DNA of 64,000 nt from Taishania sp965247975 (GCA_965247975.1 OZ252050.1:806001-870000), one strand, 5' to 3'; positions 53,866-62,088 are shown, numbered from the stretch's first letter. The notes: generated by a model from the letters alone, not told the origin. Numbers and translations: made by a program.

Positions 53866-54005
53866 GCACAAGCGGTTTAATAACAATGTTAGTGACAGAA
53901 ATTTCGATAACTGTAATAACTGGCTATTTCTTCTTTAAAGTCTTATTTGATAAGCCAAAGGCAGAACCTGATTCATTTTCTGAAAACGACGATGAACCTC
54001 GATAA
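53862..54005 (+). CDS. MetS-like small subunit of NSS transporter (47 aa)
   Basis: A 47-residue protein, MSTSGLITMLVTEISITV..., with one hydrophobic helix (about residues 6-29, ending TGYFFFKVLF) and a polar acidic tail (PKAEPDSFSENDDEPR). It overlaps the NSS transporter stop by 4 bp (ATGA), so it is translationally coupled. In Corynebacterium the NSS methionine transporter MetP needs the small subunit MetS, and similar short proteins follow NSS genes in Bacteroidota. The call rests on position, size and topology. Confidence 0.75.
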   Translation: MSTSGLITMLVTEISITVITGYFFFKVLFDKPKAEPDSFSENDDEPR

Positions 54006-54015
54006 ATTAGTGTAA

Positions 54016-54900
54016 ATGGCAAAAGTAAAGTCATCACTGTCAAAAAGAAACCAGCGTGGACTTTGGTTTATGTTGATTGTGATGGTTTGTGTCATTCTTG
54101 CACCTCGGGTTTTTTATAAGTACTTTCGAAATGATCCTTGGAATGTTTCCGAAACGTTGTTGGATACTTCTATGGAAAAAGTGGAGCGTAAAATCGCCTA
54201 CAATGAGTACGATCGAAGCAGAAAGTTTAAGAAAAATTCAAAATATAAGAAACCTCCAAAAGCGTTCGATCCGAATCTGTACACATTTGAAGAATGGAAA
54301 AAACTTGGTTTGAGCGATAAACAAGTCAATGTTGTCTTGAAATTTACAAGTCGCGGAATATATTCCAACGACGAACTTCAACAGATTTTTGTCATTCCGG
54401 AAGTTTTGTATGATCTAATCAAAGATTCTACATTTTACCCCATTAAGCAATTCAACAAGAATCAATTCTCAGAATCGAAGAAAAAGGAATATGTGGTTAA
54501 AATTGACATCATTGAACTAAATTCAGCAACTCTGGAAGAATTGGAATCGTTGCCAGGAATTGGTAATTATTTAGCTAAAAAGATTATTGAACAGCGCTCA
54601 AAACTTGGAGGTTTCGCAACAAAAAATCAACTATTAGAAGTCTACCGCATTGATCAAGAAAAGTTAAATGGTTTTGAAAGAAACATCGTGGTCGACCAAA
54701 TGCTCATTAGCAAAATCAATATCAATACGGCCACGGTGGCTGAATTACAATCACATCCCTATATTTCATGGAATGTTGCAAATTCTATTGTTAAAATGCG
54801 TCCCAAATTTCAGAAATATTCTAACTTCGAGCAATTATTAGAATCTGTATTAATTGATCGGGATTTACTCCTGAAAATACAACCTTATTTAACGCTGTAA
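54016..54900 (+). CDS. Membrane-anchored helix-hairpin-helix (ComEA-like) protein
   Basis: A 294-residue protein with a short basic N-terminus, one transmembrane helix (GLWFMLIVMVCVILAPRVFY) and two ComEA-type helix-hairpin-helix units: IELNSATLEELESLPGIGNYLAKKI and ININTATVAELQSHPYISWNVANSI. These bind double-stranded DNA non-specifically. A helical segment (KKLGLSDKQVNVVLKF) may be a third, degenerate unit. It could take part in DNA uptake but no other competence genes are here. The apt gene starts 1 bp after its stop. Confidence 0.85.
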   Translation: MAKVKSSLSKRNQRGLWFMLIVMVCVILAPRVFYKYFRNDPWNVSETLLDTSMEKVERKIAYNEYDRSRKFKKNSKYKKPPKAFDPNLYTFEEWKKLGLSDKQVNVVLKFTSRGIYSNDELQQIFVIPEVLYDLIKDSTFYPIKQFNKNQFSESKKKEYVVKIDIIELNSATLEELESLPGIGNYLAKKIIEQRSKLGGFATKNQLLEVYRIDQEKLNGFERNIVVDQMLISKININTATVAELQSHPYISWNVANSIVKMRPKFQKYSNFEQLLESVLIDRDLLLKIQPYLTL

Positions 54901-54901
54901 A

Positions 54902-55432
54902 ATGTCAATAGAAGCAAAAATTAAGTCCGTTATTCGGGATGTGCCCGATTTCCCAAAACCTGGAATTATCTTTAAGGACATCACACCAATCATGTTGAAT
55001 CCTGAATTGTCGCAAGAAATCATTGATTACCTTGTCAATTTGTATAAAGATCAAAAGATTGATGTTGTAGCAGGAATCGAAAGTCGTGGATTTTTATTTG
55101 GCTATCCGTTGGCAATCAAATTAGGTGTTCCATTTGTGCTTATTCGCAAAAAAGGAAAATTGCCTTACGACAAAATTAGTCACGATTATGAATTGGAATA
55201 TGGTATTTCGACCATTGAAATGCATACCGATGCTATCAAAGCAAATCAACGTGTATTGATTCATGATGATCTCTTAGCTACTGGTGGTTCTGCGTCTGCG
55301 GCAGCTCATTTAATTCGTAAATGTGGAGGAGAAATTGTTGGATTTAATTTTCTAGTTGGCCTAGACTTTTTAAATGGAGAAGAAAAATTAGTAGAGTTTA
55401 GCGACAATATTGTTAATTTAGCGCGCTATTAA
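54902..55432 (+). CDS. apt: Adenine phosphoribosyltransferase
   Basis: A 176-residue purine-salvage enzyme converting adenine and PRPP to AMP. Characteristic segments: the N-terminal IRDVPDFPKPGIIFKDITP, AGIESRGFLFGYPLA, RKKGKLPYDKI and the PRPP-binding VLIHDDLLATGGSASAA. Size is normal for type I phosphoribosyltransferases. It follows the HhH gene with a 1-bp gap and precedes an acyl-CoA dehydrogenase gene by 37 bp. Confidence 0.96.
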   Translation: MSIEAKIKSVIRDVPDFPKPGIIFKDITPIMLNPELSQEIIDYLVNLYKDQKIDVVAGIESRGFLFGYPLAIKLGVPFVLIRKKGKLPYDKISHDYELEYGISTIEMHTDAIKANQRVLIHDDLLATGGSASAAAHLIRKCGGEIVGFNFLVGLDFLNGEEKLVEFSDNIVNLARY

Positions 55433-55469
55433 TTTGACCAAACGGTTTCTAGCATAAATATTTTTTAGA

Positions 55470-56609
55470 ATGAATTTTGATTTAAATGAAAATCAGGCAA
55501 TGATTACGCAGATGGTGCGCGACTTTGCTGAGAAGGAAATTAGACCGAACATGTATCAATGGGATGCGGATGAATATTTCCCAGTTGAAACCATGAAAAA
55601 AATGGGCGAACTTGGTTTGCTTGGCATTTACATTCCAGAAGAATATGGAGGAAGTGGATTTTCATACGATGAATATGTCACTGCGCTAATTGAACTTGGA
55701 AAAGTGTGCGGAGGTATTGGATTGAGCGTTGCTGCTCATAATTCATTGTGCACAGGTCATATTTATTATCACGGATCAGAAGAGCAAAAAAGAAAATTCA
55801 TCCCGAAATTAGCGTCTGGAGAATTTATCGGTGCTTGGGGTTTAACAGAGCCGAATACAGGATCTGACGCGATGCGTATGAAAACAACTGCTGTTAAAGA
55901 TGGCAACGACTGGATAATCAATGGTGCTAAAAACTGGATTACTCACGGTTTGTCTGGAGATGTAGCAGTTGTGTTAGTTCGAACAGGTGAATTATTAGAC
56001 AGCAAAGGAATTACTGCTTTTATTATTGAAAAGGGAACTCCAGGTTTTTCGGCTGTTAAAATTAAAGATAAATTTGGTGTGCGCGCAAGTGAAACGGCTG
56101 AATTAATTTTTGATAACGTTCGTGTTCCAAGTGAAAATGTGATTGGAGAAGTTGGCATGGGATTCATCCAAGCAATGCAAATTTTGGATGGTGGAAGAAT
56201 TTCTATCGCGGCATTAAGTTGTGGTGTGGCGCGTGGTGCTTACGAAGCAGCTTTAAAGTATTCCAAAGAACGTGAGCAATTTGGTAAACCAATCTCTAAT
56301 TTTCAAGCAATTGCGTTTAAATTAGCAGATATGGCAACGGAAGTTGAAGCAGCTGAATTGTTGACTTTTCAAGCGGCTTATCTTAAAAACAACAAAATGC
56401 CACTTACGCGTGAAGGTGCGTTCGCAAAGTATTTTGCTTCTGAAGTGGCTGTTAAATGTGGTAATGAAGCTATGCAAATCATGGGTGGATATGGTTATAC
56501 AAAAGAATATCCAGCTGAGAAATTTTTGCGTGATGCACGACTCATGACAATTGGTGAAGGAACTTCAGAAATTCAAAAGATTGTTATTTCAAGAGAAATA
56601 TTAAAATAG
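55470..56609 (+). CDS. Acyl-CoA dehydrogenase
   Basis: A 379-residue FAD enzyme of fatty-acid or branched-chain amino acid oxidation. Seen: LTEPNTGSDAMRMKT, the catalytic-base region IMGGYGYTKEYPAEKFLRDARL and GEGTSEIQKIVISREI at the C-terminus, all in the usual order. The short-chain type is likely from the GYGYTKEYPAEKF pattern, but chain length cannot be decided. It is cytoplasmic. A promoter for rpsU follows immediately. Confidence 0.94.
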   Translation: MNFDLNENQAMITQMVRDFAEKEIRPNMYQWDADEYFPVETMKKMGELGLLGIYIPEEYGGSGFSYDEYVTALIELGKVCGGIGLSVAAHNSLCTGHIYYHGSEEQKRKFIPKLASGEFIGAWGLTEPNTGSDAMRMKTTAVKDGNDWIINGAKNWITHGLSGDVAVVLVRTGELLDSKGITAFIIEKGTPGFSAVKIKDKFGVRASETAELIFDNVRVPSENVIGEVGMGFIQAMQILDGGRISIAALSCGVARGAYEAALKYSKEREQFGKPISNFQAIAFKLADMATEVEAAELLTFQAAYLKNNKMPLTREGAFAKYFASEVAVKCGNEAMQIMGGYGYTKEYPAEKFLRDARLMTIGEGTSEIQKIVISREILK

Positions 56610-56611
56610 TA

Positions 56612-56643
56612 GTTGCAGATAAAAATTTAAATTATATCTTTGC
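56612..56643 (+). promoter_or_regulatory. rpsU promoter
   Basis: GTTG at 56612-56615, a 19-bp spacer and TATCTTTGC at 56635-56643 give a near-ideal Bacteroidota sigma-A promoter. It lies about 30 bp upstream of the rpsU ATG. Confidence 0.8.
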
Positions 56644-56674
56644 AATCCAATTTAGAAAAATAAAGTTTTATTAT

Positions 56675-56866
56675 ATGTTAATTATTCCAGTAAAAGAAGG
56701 CGAAAACATCGAAAGAGCGCTTAAGAAGTACAAGAAAAAGTACGACAAAACTAAGGTGATGAGAGAATTGCGTGCTCGTAAAGAGTTCGTTAAACCATCT
56801 GTGATTAATCGTCAAGCGAATATTAAAGCTGCGTATAAGCAAAGAATGCATTCTGCAGAATTGTAA
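56675..56866 (+). CDS. rpsU: 30S ribosomal protein S21
   Basis: A 63-residue basic protein with the S21 pattern IIPVKEGENIERALKKYKKK and RELRARKEFVKPSVINRQ. In Bacteroidota S21 takes part in shielding the anti-Shine-Dalgarno region. It heads the rpsU-xerC-hpf group; an intrinsic terminator directly follows. Confidence 0.95.
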   Translation: MLIIPVKEGENIERALKKYKKKYDKTKVMRELRARKEFVKPSVINRQANIKAAYKQRMHSAEL

Positions 56867-56893
56867 TTAAAACTTTTTTGAAGATATTACGTT

Positions 56894-56918
56894 AAGGAGT
56901 CTATATGACTCCTTTTTT
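56894..56918 (+). terminator. rpsU terminator overlapping xer start
   Basis: AAGGAGTC (56894-56901) pairs with GACTCCTT (56907-56914) around a TATAT loop, followed by T-run to 56918. The loop and right arm include the ATG at 56905 assigned to the recombinase. Confidence 0.8.
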
Positions 56919-57792
56919 GTTTTCTGATCATTTTGAATCGTATCTCTCCGCAGAGAAACGGTACTCTCAACATACTGTAAATGCCTATCTAAAAGATGTT
57001 GAACAATTTTTTGATTTTTCGGGTGTTCGCATCCAACATGAATTAGCTGAGATTTCATCTAGAGTCATGCGAGGATGGTTAGTAAGTCTCATCAAAGATA
57101 AATACACCAACAAAAGTGTCAACCGAAAATTATCAAGCCTTAGAACGTATTTTAATTTTTTAAAACGAAATCAATTCATTGCTCGAAACCCGCTGACTGG
57201 AGTGCACGGTCCAAAAAACGAAAAACGATTGCCGCAATTTGCCAATGAAAAAGATTTGAGATCAACAGCTCAAGTAGAAAAAGAATCTCTTTCATTTGAA
57301 GCGTTAACAAACTTGGTGATGGTCGAAATTCTATATCAAACAGGAATTCGACTTTCAGAATTGGTTGGTTTGAAAAATTTAGATGTACAAAATACCAAAA
57401 TCAAAGTGCTTGGAAAACGAAACAAAGAGCGAATCATTCCAATCTCTTCACACCTTGATGAACTTTTAAAGTATTACATAAGGTCAAAATCCAAAATGGG
57501 ATTTGATAGTGTTTGGTTAATAAATACAAATAAAGGAAACAAAGTTTATCCAAAGTTTGTTTATCGAAAAATTAATAATTACCTTGGTACGGTGACAGAC
57601 TTACAGAAGTGTAGTCCCCATGTTCTTCGACATACATTTGCAACGCACATGTTAAATAATGGTGCTGGACTTGAGACAATTAAAGAATTGCTTGGTCACG
57701 CAAACTTGTCGGCAACACAGGTCTACACGCATAGTTCTTTCGCACAATTAACAAATATTTATTCACAAGCTCACCCACGTGGGCACAAATAA
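56905..57792 (+). CDS. Tyrosine recombinase, XerC/XerD-like
   Basis: A 295-residue site-specific recombinase. An N-terminal SAM-like core-binding domain (FESYLSAEKRYSQHTVNAYLKD) precedes the catalytic domain with Arg149 (TGIRLSE), the Lys in KVLGKRNK, His239 and Arg242 (HVLRH), His265 (LLGHANL) and the nucleophile Tyr274 (QVYTHSS). It is likely the chromosome-dimer-resolving recombinase. ATG 56905 lies in the rpsU terminator; the TTG at 56917, just past the T-run, is an alternative start giving MFSDHFESYL. The hpf gene is 8 bp downstream. Confidence 0.93.
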   Translation: MTPFLFSDHFESYLSAEKRYSQHTVNAYLKDVEQFFDFSGVRIQHELAEISSRVMRGWLVSLIKDKYTNKSVNRKLSSLRTYFNFLKRNQFIARNPLTGVHGPKNEKRLPQFANEKDLRSTAQVEKESLSFEALTNLVMVEILYQTGIRLSELVGLKNLDVQNTKIKVLGKRNKERIIPISSHLDELLKYYIRSKSKMGFDSVWLINTNKGNKVYPKFVYRKINNYLGTVTDLQKCSPHVLRHTFATHMLNNGAGLETIKELLGHANLSATQVYTHSSFAQLTNIYSQAHPRGHK

Positions 57793-57800
57793 ACGTAGTT

Positions 57801-58094
57801 ATGGATATTCAATTGCACTCAGTACATTTCACAGCAGACAAAAAATTAATCAACTTTGTGAACGAAAAAGTAAATAAATTAGAATTGTTTTTTGATAATA
57901 TTATCGCGGGAGAGGTGTTTTTGAGATTGGACAAAAGTAATGAGGGTGATAACAAGATTGCTGAGGTCAAAATTTTACTTCCAGGAAAGGAACTTTTCGC
58001 AAAAAAACAATGCAAGAGCTTTGAAGAAGCAGCAGACTTAGCAGTTGATGCATTAAAAAAACAAGTAGAAAAACACAAAAGCAAATTGGCTTAA
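57801..58094 (+). CDS. hpf: Ribosome hibernation promoting factor, short form
   Basis: A 97-residue HPF/YfiA-type protein that binds the 30S decoding centre and inactivates ribosomes under stress. The N-terminal beta strand (QLHSVHFTADKKLINFV), the helix (VNKLELFFDNI) and the last helix (FEEAADLAVDALKKQVEKHK) match. It lacks the dimerising C-terminal domain of long HPF. It lies in the rpsU-xer-hpf group and is followed by a strong terminator. Confidence 0.93.
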   Translation: MDIQLHSVHFTADKKLINFVNEKVNKLELFFDNIIAGEVFLRLDKSNEGDNKIAEVKILLPGKELFAKKQCKSFEEAADLAVDALKKQVEKHKSKLA

Positions 58095-58119
58095 TTAATA
58101 GATTTTCAATTAAATAGAA

Positions 58120-58149
58120 AGAGCGCAAAAGATTGCGTTCTTTTTTTTT
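58120..58149 (+). terminator. Terminator after hpf
   Basis: AGAGCGCAA pairs with TTGCGTTCT around an AAGA loop, followed by a run of nine T. Confidence 0.9.
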
Positions 58150-58171
58150 GAAAAAAAATTACAAAAAGTTA

Positions 58172-58202
58172 TTGTAGTTATTTATTTCTTTGTTACATTT
58201 GC
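58172..58202 (+). promoter_or_regulatory. Promoter of tRNA-tuf cluster
   Basis: TTG at 58172-58174, a 19-bp spacer and TACATTTGC at 58194-58202 match the Bacteroidota consensus. It lies about 65 bp upstream of the first tRNA. Confidence 0.75.
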
Positions 58203-58268
58203 AAACCCAAAACGGGAGAAACAGGTAAAAAGTTCTTTAAATTATTGAAATTATTGTACCAACAATAA

Positions 58269-58342
58269 GCCGATGTAGCTCAGCTGGCTAGAGCAGCTGA
58301 TTTGTAATCAGCAGGTCGGGGGTTCGAGTCCCTCCATCGGCT
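58269..58342 (+). tRNA. tRNA-Thr (anticodon TGT)
   Basis: A cloverleaf with acceptor stem GCCGATG/CATCGGC, discriminator T and encoded CCA at 58343-58345. The anticodon stem GCTGA/TCAGC holds the loop TTTGTAA, giving anticodon TGT. It is the first of four tRNAs before tuf. Confidence 0.96.
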
Positions 58343-58353
58343 CCATTTGTGTT

Positions 58354-58435
58354 GGGGGGATACTCAAGCGGCCAACGAGGGCAGACTGTAAATCTGCTGG
58401 TTACACCTTCGCAGGTTCGAATCCTGCTCCCCCCA
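58354..58435 (+). tRNA. tRNA-Tyr (anticodon GTA)
   Basis: An 82-nt class II tRNA with a long variable arm, acceptor stem GGGGGGA/TCCCCCC and discriminator A. The anticodon stem GCAGA/TCTGC holds the loop CTGTAAA, giving anticodon GTA. CCA is not encoded. Confidence 0.96.
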
Positions 58436-58449
58436 CAGTGAATTTTTAA

Positions 58450-58522
58450 GCGGGAGTAGCTCAGTTGGTAGAGCGTCAGCCTTCCAAGCTGAGGGTCGCG
58501 AGTTCGAATCTCGTCTCCCGCT
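58450..58522 (+). tRNA. tRNA-Gly (anticodon TCC)
   Basis: Acceptor stem GCGGGAG/CTCCCGC with discriminator T. The anticodon stem TCAGC/GCTGA and the loop CTTCCAA give anticodon TCC. CCA is not encoded. Confidence 0.96.
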
Positions 58523-58555
58523 CAATTCAATTTCAATATTTAAAGAAGCTTTTTC

Positions 58556-58627
58556 GCCGGTGTAGCTCAGGGGTAGAGCGCTTCCTTGGTAAGGAAGAGG
58601 TCACGAGTTCAATTCTCGTCATTGGCT
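58556..58627 (+). tRNA. tRNA-Thr (anticodon GGT)
   Basis: Acceptor stem GCCGGTG/CATTGGC (two G-U pairs) with discriminator T. The anticodon stem CTTCC/GGAAG and the loop TTGGTAA give anticodon GGT. CCA is not encoded. Confidence 0.95.
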
Positions 58628-58726
58628 CGAAGAAAAAAAGGATTTATTAGTTTCATCCAAAAATTGGGTGAAATTTGGTATATTATAGAGTTTGTTTTTT
58701 TTATTAACTAAGTAACAATTATAGCA

Positions 58727-59914
58727 ATGGCTAAGGAAAATTTCGACCGTTCCAAACCACACGTAAACATCGGAACAATTGGTCACGTAGATCATGGTAA
58801 AACTACATTGACAGCTGCAATATCAAGTGTATTGGCTTCTCAAGGTTTGGCGAAATCTCGTGATTTCTCTTCAATCGACAACGCACCAGAAGAAAAAGAG
58901 CGTGGTATCACTATTAATACATCTCACATTGAGTATGAAACGCTTAACCGTCACTACGCTCACGTTGACTGTCCAGGTCACGCGGATTACGTAAAGAACA
59001 TGGTTACAGGTGCTGCTCAAATGGACGGAGCTATCCTTGTGGTTGCTGCTACTGATGGACCAATGCCACAAACAAGAGAGCACATCCTTTTAGGTCGCCA
59101 AGTTGGTGTTCCAAGAATGGTTGTATTCATGAACAAAGTGGATATGGTTGATGACCAAGAGTTGTTAGAATTGGTTGAGATGGAAATCAGAGAATTGCTT
59201 TCTTTCTATAACTATGATGGTGACAATACTCCAGTTATCGCTGGTTCTGCTCTTGGAGCTTTGAATGGTGAAGATAAATGGGTTGAAGGTATCAACGAAT
59301 TAATGGCTGCAGTAGATTCTTATATTGAACTTCCTCCACGTGATGTTGATAAGCCTTTCTTGATGCCAGTTGAAGACGTATTTACGATCACAGGTCGTGG
59401 TACTGTTGCAACAGGTCGTATCGAAACAGGTGTGATCAACTCTGGTGAAACTGTTGATATCCTTGGAATGGGTGACGAGAAATTGTCTTCTACAGTAACA
59501 GGGGTTGAGATGTTCCGTAAAATCTTGGATAGAGGTGAAGCTGGTGATAACGTAGGTTTGTTATTACGTGGTATTGAAAAATCTCAAATCCGTCGTGGAA
59601 TGGTTATCTGTAAACCAGGTTCAACTACTCCTCATACAGATTTCAAAGCTGAGATTTATGTATTGAAAAAAGAAGAAGGTGGACGTCATACTCCATTCCA
59701 TAACAAATACCGTCCTCAGTTCTACTTCAGAACAACAGACGTAACTGGTGAAATTTTCTTGACTGATGGTCGTGAGATGGTTATGCCAGGTGATAACGTT
59801 ACAATTACGGTTAAATTGATCGTTCCTGTAGCGATGGACAAAGGACTTCGTTTTGCTATGCGTGAAGGTGGTAGAACAGTAGGTGCTGGTCAAGTTACAG
59901 AAATTATAGCTTAA
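58727..59914 (+). CDS. tuf: Elongation factor Tu
   Basis: A 395-residue GTPase that delivers aminoacyl-tRNA to the ribosome. G1 GHVDHGKT (19-26), G2 in RGITINTSH, G3 DCPGHADYVKNM, G4 NKVDMVDD, then beta-barrel domains 2 and 3 to GRTVGAGQVTEII. Codon use is strongly biased, as in a highly expressed gene. It lies between a tRNA-Thr gene (99-bp gap with a small TTTCATCC/GGGTGAAA hairpin) and a tRNA-Trp gene, with a terminator between tuf and trnW. Confidence 0.98.
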   Translation: MAKENFDRSKPHVNIGTIGHVDHGKTTLTAAISSVLASQGLAKSRDFSSIDNAPEEKERGITINTSHIEYETLNRHYAHVDCPGHADYVKNMVTGAAQMDGAILVVAATDGPMPQTREHILLGRQVGVPRMVVFMNKVDMVDDQELLELVEMEIRELLSFYNYDGDNTPVIAGSALGALNGEDKWVEGINELMAAVDSYIELPPRDVDKPFLMPVEDVFTITGRGTVATGRIETGVINSGETVDILGMGDEKLSSTVTGVEMFRKILDRGEAGDNVGLLLRGIEKSQIRRGMVICKPGSTTPHTDFKAEIYVLKKEEGGRHTPFHNKYRPQFYFRTTDVTGEIFLTDGREMVMPGDNVTITVKLIVPVAMDKGLRFAMREGGRTVGAGQVTEIIA

Positions 59915-59938
59915 TTTAAGTTATATATAAATAATACA

Positions 59939-59963
59939 AAAGGGGAGTTCGCTCCCCTTTTTA
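59939..59963 (+). terminator. Terminator after tuf
   Basis: AAGGGGAG pairs with CTCCCCTT around a TTCG tetraloop and T-rich tail. It lies 2 bp before tRNA-Trp, so readthrough or a separate promoter must serve the secE operon. Confidence 0.9.
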
Positions 59964-59964
59964 C

Positions 59965-60037
59965 ACGGGTGTAGCTCAGCTGGTAGAGTAGTGGTTTCCA
60001 AAACCATTGGTCGTGGGTTCGATCCCTACCGCCCGTG
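59965..60037 (+). tRNA. tRNA-Trp (anticodon CCA)
   Basis: Acceptor stem ACGGGTG/CGCCCGT with discriminator G, typical of tRNA-Trp. The anticodon stem GTGGT/ACCAT and the loop TTCCAAA give anticodon CCA. It is the only tRNA between tuf and secE, a common Bacteroidota order. Confidence 0.96.
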
Positions 60038-60057
60038 CAAATTAAAAGATATACAAA

Positions 60058-60282
60058 GTGTCAAAAGTTAAAGAATATTTCAGTGAGACGGTAACCGAAA
60101 TGGTACACAATGTGTCGTGGCCAACTTGGAAAGAACTACAAAGTAATTCTATTATCGTAGTTGTAGCTTCTATCATCATTGCACTTATCATTTTTGTGAT
60201 GGATTATGCATTTGGTATCGCTGCAACAGACACAAAATCTTTCTGGAAAGGAGCTCTAGGGTTTATCTACGGAATGTTTTAA
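60058..60282 (+). CDS. secE: Preprotein translocase subunit SecE
   Basis: A 74-residue single-TM SecE. The start is a GTG at 60058 (MSKVKEYFSETVTEMVHNVSW), 20 bp after tRNA-Trp; no ATG is available in frame nearby. The helix before the membrane (EMVHNVSWPTWKELQSNS) and the TM (IIVVVASIIIALIIFVMDYAF) are typical. It stabilises SecY in the SecYEG channel. It is followed by nusG with a 12-bp gap. Confidence 0.95.
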   Translation: MSKVKEYFSETVTEMVHNVSWPTWKELQSNSIIVVVASIIIALIIFVMDYAFGIAATDTKSFWKGALGFIYGMF

Positions 60283-60294
60283 TTTTTTTAAGTA

Positions 60295-60846
60295 ATGGGA
60301 GAAATTAAAAAACGTTGGTACGTTGTTAGAGCTGTTAGCGGGAAAGAGAAAAAAGTTAAGGAATATTTAGATCTTGAAATTAACCGCCTTAAATTGACAG
60401 AATATGTTGATCAAGTGTTGATTCCAACGGAAAAAATATTTCAAATTCGTAATGGTAAAAAAGTAAGCAAAGAAAAAGCTTATTTGCCAGGTTATGTATT
60501 GATCGAAGCCGCTTTGGTGGGTGAAGTTCAACACGTAATTAAAAGTATTCCAAATGTTATCGGATTCTTAGGAACTGAAAAAGGTGGTGAGCCTGTTCCA
60601 ATGCGTTTGGCTGAAGTAAATCGAATTCTCGGTAAAGTGGATGAACTTTCTGAAAACGAAGAAGAAATGAAAATTCCTTTCGTGAATGGTGAGTCTGTTA
60701 AAGTAATTGATGGTCCATTCAATAATTTCAGCGGTACAATCGAAGAAATTAACGAAGAGAAGAAAAAATTAAAAGTGATGGTGAAAATTTTCGGAAGAAA
60801 GAATTTGCTAGAGCTTAGCTACATGCAAGTAGAAAAAGAAGTTTAA
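60295..60846 (+). CDS. nusG: Transcription termination/antitermination factor NusG
   Basis: A 183-residue protein with the NGN domain (KRWYVVRAVSGKEKKVKEYL; YLPGYVLIEAAL) and a C-terminal KOW motif (VKVIDGPFNNFSGTIEEI). It couples RNA polymerase to ribosomes or to Rho. An 81-bp leader without an obvious terminator separates it from rplK. Confidence 0.97.
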   Translation: MGEIKKRWYVVRAVSGKEKKVKEYLDLEINRLKLTEYVDQVLIPTEKIFQIRNGKKVSKEKAYLPGYVLIEAALVGEVQHVIKSIPNVIGFLGTEKGGEPVPMRLAEVNRILGKVDELSENEEEMKIPFVNGESVKVIDGPFNNFSGTIEEINEEKKKLKVMVKIFGRKNLLELSYMQVEKEV

Positions 60847-60927
60847 AGAGTATATTAACCCGTAGGAGTGAGACAACGATTAAAGCTTCCCGTTAATCCT
60901 CATGTTTGACTACACAAATTAAATACA

Positions 60928-61377
60928 ATGGCAAAAGAAGTATCAGGTTTGATTAAATTGCAAATCAAAGGTGGTGCAGCTAACCCGTCGCCTCCAGTTG
61001 GACCAGCTCTTGGTTCGAAAGGGGTAAACATCATGGAGTTCTGTAAGCAATTTAATGCTAGAACACAAGATAAAGCAGGAAAAGTTGTACCGGTGGTTAT
61101 CACAGTTTACAGTGACAAATCATTTGATTTTGTATTAAAAACAGCGCCAGCTGCATCTCAAATTATGGGTATTGGAAACTTCAAAAAAGGTTCTGCGGAG
61201 CCTAATCGTGCTAAAATTGGTTCTATTTCTTGGGATCAAGTGCGTACGATTGCTGAAGATAAATTACCAGATTTGAATTGTTTTACTGTTGACTCAGCAA
61301 TGAGCATGGTAGCAGGAACGGCAAGAAGTATGGGTGTCACTATCAAAGGTGGAACAGCTCCAAATTCTAAAAATTAA
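60928..61377 (+). CDS. rplK: 50S ribosomal protein L11
   Basis: A 149-residue L11 with the conserved KLQIKGGAANPSPPVGPALG start and GTARSMGVTIKG end, which bind the GTPase-associated rRNA. The gap to rplA is 4 bp. The 81-bp stretch after nusG is where autoregulation by L1 would be expected in other bacteria; I see no clear L1-site match. Confidence 0.97.
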   Translation: MAKEVSGLIKLQIKGGAANPSPPVGPALGSKGVNIMEFCKQFNARTQDKAGKVVPVVITVYSDKSFDFVLKTAPAASQIMGIGNFKKGSAEPNRAKIGSISWDQVRTIAEDKLPDLNCFTVDSAMSMVAGTARSMGVTIKGGTAPNSKN

Positions 61378-61381
61378 TGTC

Positions 61382-62077
61382 ATGGGAAGAGTAACTAAGA
61401 AAAGAAAAGAGATCTTAGCTAAATTTGATTTAGCGAAATCATACTCCTTAACAGAAGCATGTAATTTAGTAAAGGAGATTTCAACTACGAAGTTTGACGC
61501 TTCTGTGGATGTATGTGTGCGTTTAGGGGTTGACCCGCGTAAAGCGAATCAAATGGTTCGTGGAACTGTAGCTTTACCTCACGGAACTGGAAAGGATATG
61601 AAAGTACTCGTACTTTGTACTCCTGACAAAGAAGCTGAGGCAAAGGCAGCTGGAGCTGATCATGTTGGTTTGGACGATTATATCGAAAAAATCAAAGGTG
61701 GTTGGACAGATATCGACGTAATTATTACAATGCCTGCGGTAATGGGTAAAGTTGGAGCTTTAGGACGTATTTTAGGTCCAAGAGGTTTGATGCCAAATCC
61801 TAAAACAGGTACAGTAACAATGGAAGTTGGTAAAGCTGTTGAAGAAGTAAAAGCAGGTAAAATTGATTTCAAAGTAGACAAGTATGGTATTATTCACTCG
61901 GCAATCGGTAAAACGAGCTTCGATGGTGATAAAATCAGAGAAAATGCTACTGAGTTAATTCAAACACTTGTAAAATTAAAACCGTCTGCTGCAAAAGGGA
62001 CTTACATCAAAAGTGTGTATTTGAGTGCTACAATGAGCCCAAGTGTACAAGTTGATACTAAGTCTGTTGTTGCTTAA
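61382..62077 (+). CDS. rplA: 50S ribosomal protein L1
   Basis: About 231 residues from the ATG at 61382 (MGRVTKKRKEILAKFDL), which fits L1 N-termini; the frame reads upstream into rplK without being coding. The GRILGPRGLMPNPKTGTVT segment is the L1 signature. It binds the 23S L1 stalk and often represses its own operon. Confidence 0.97.
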   Translation: MGRVTKKRKEILAKFDLAKSYSLTEACNLVKEISTTKFDASVDVCVRLGVDPRKANQMVRGTVALPHGTGKDMKVLVLCTPDKEAEAKAAGADHVGLDDYIEKIKGGWTDIDVIITMPAVMGKVGALGRILGPRGLMPNPKTGTVTMEVGKAVEEVKAGKIDFKVDKYGIIHSAIGKTSFDGDKIRENATELIQTLVKLKPSAAKGTYIKSVYLSATMSPSVQVDTKSVVA

Positions 62078-62088
62078 AACTTATTTAT

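Noticed and set aside
56905..57792. Phage or integrative-element integrase
   Set aside because: The conserved rpsU-xer-hpf order and the Xer-type N-terminal domain point to a housekeeping recombinase, and no att-like repeats or phage genes are adjacent.
58465..58650. 61-codon frame across two tRNA genes
   Set aside because: It reads through tRNA-Gly and tRNA-Thr, both of which fold well, so it is not a protein gene.
60847..60927. L1-binding autoregulatory site in the nusG-rplK gap
   Set aside because: Some words look suggestive but I could not build a convincing match to the L1 rRNA site.
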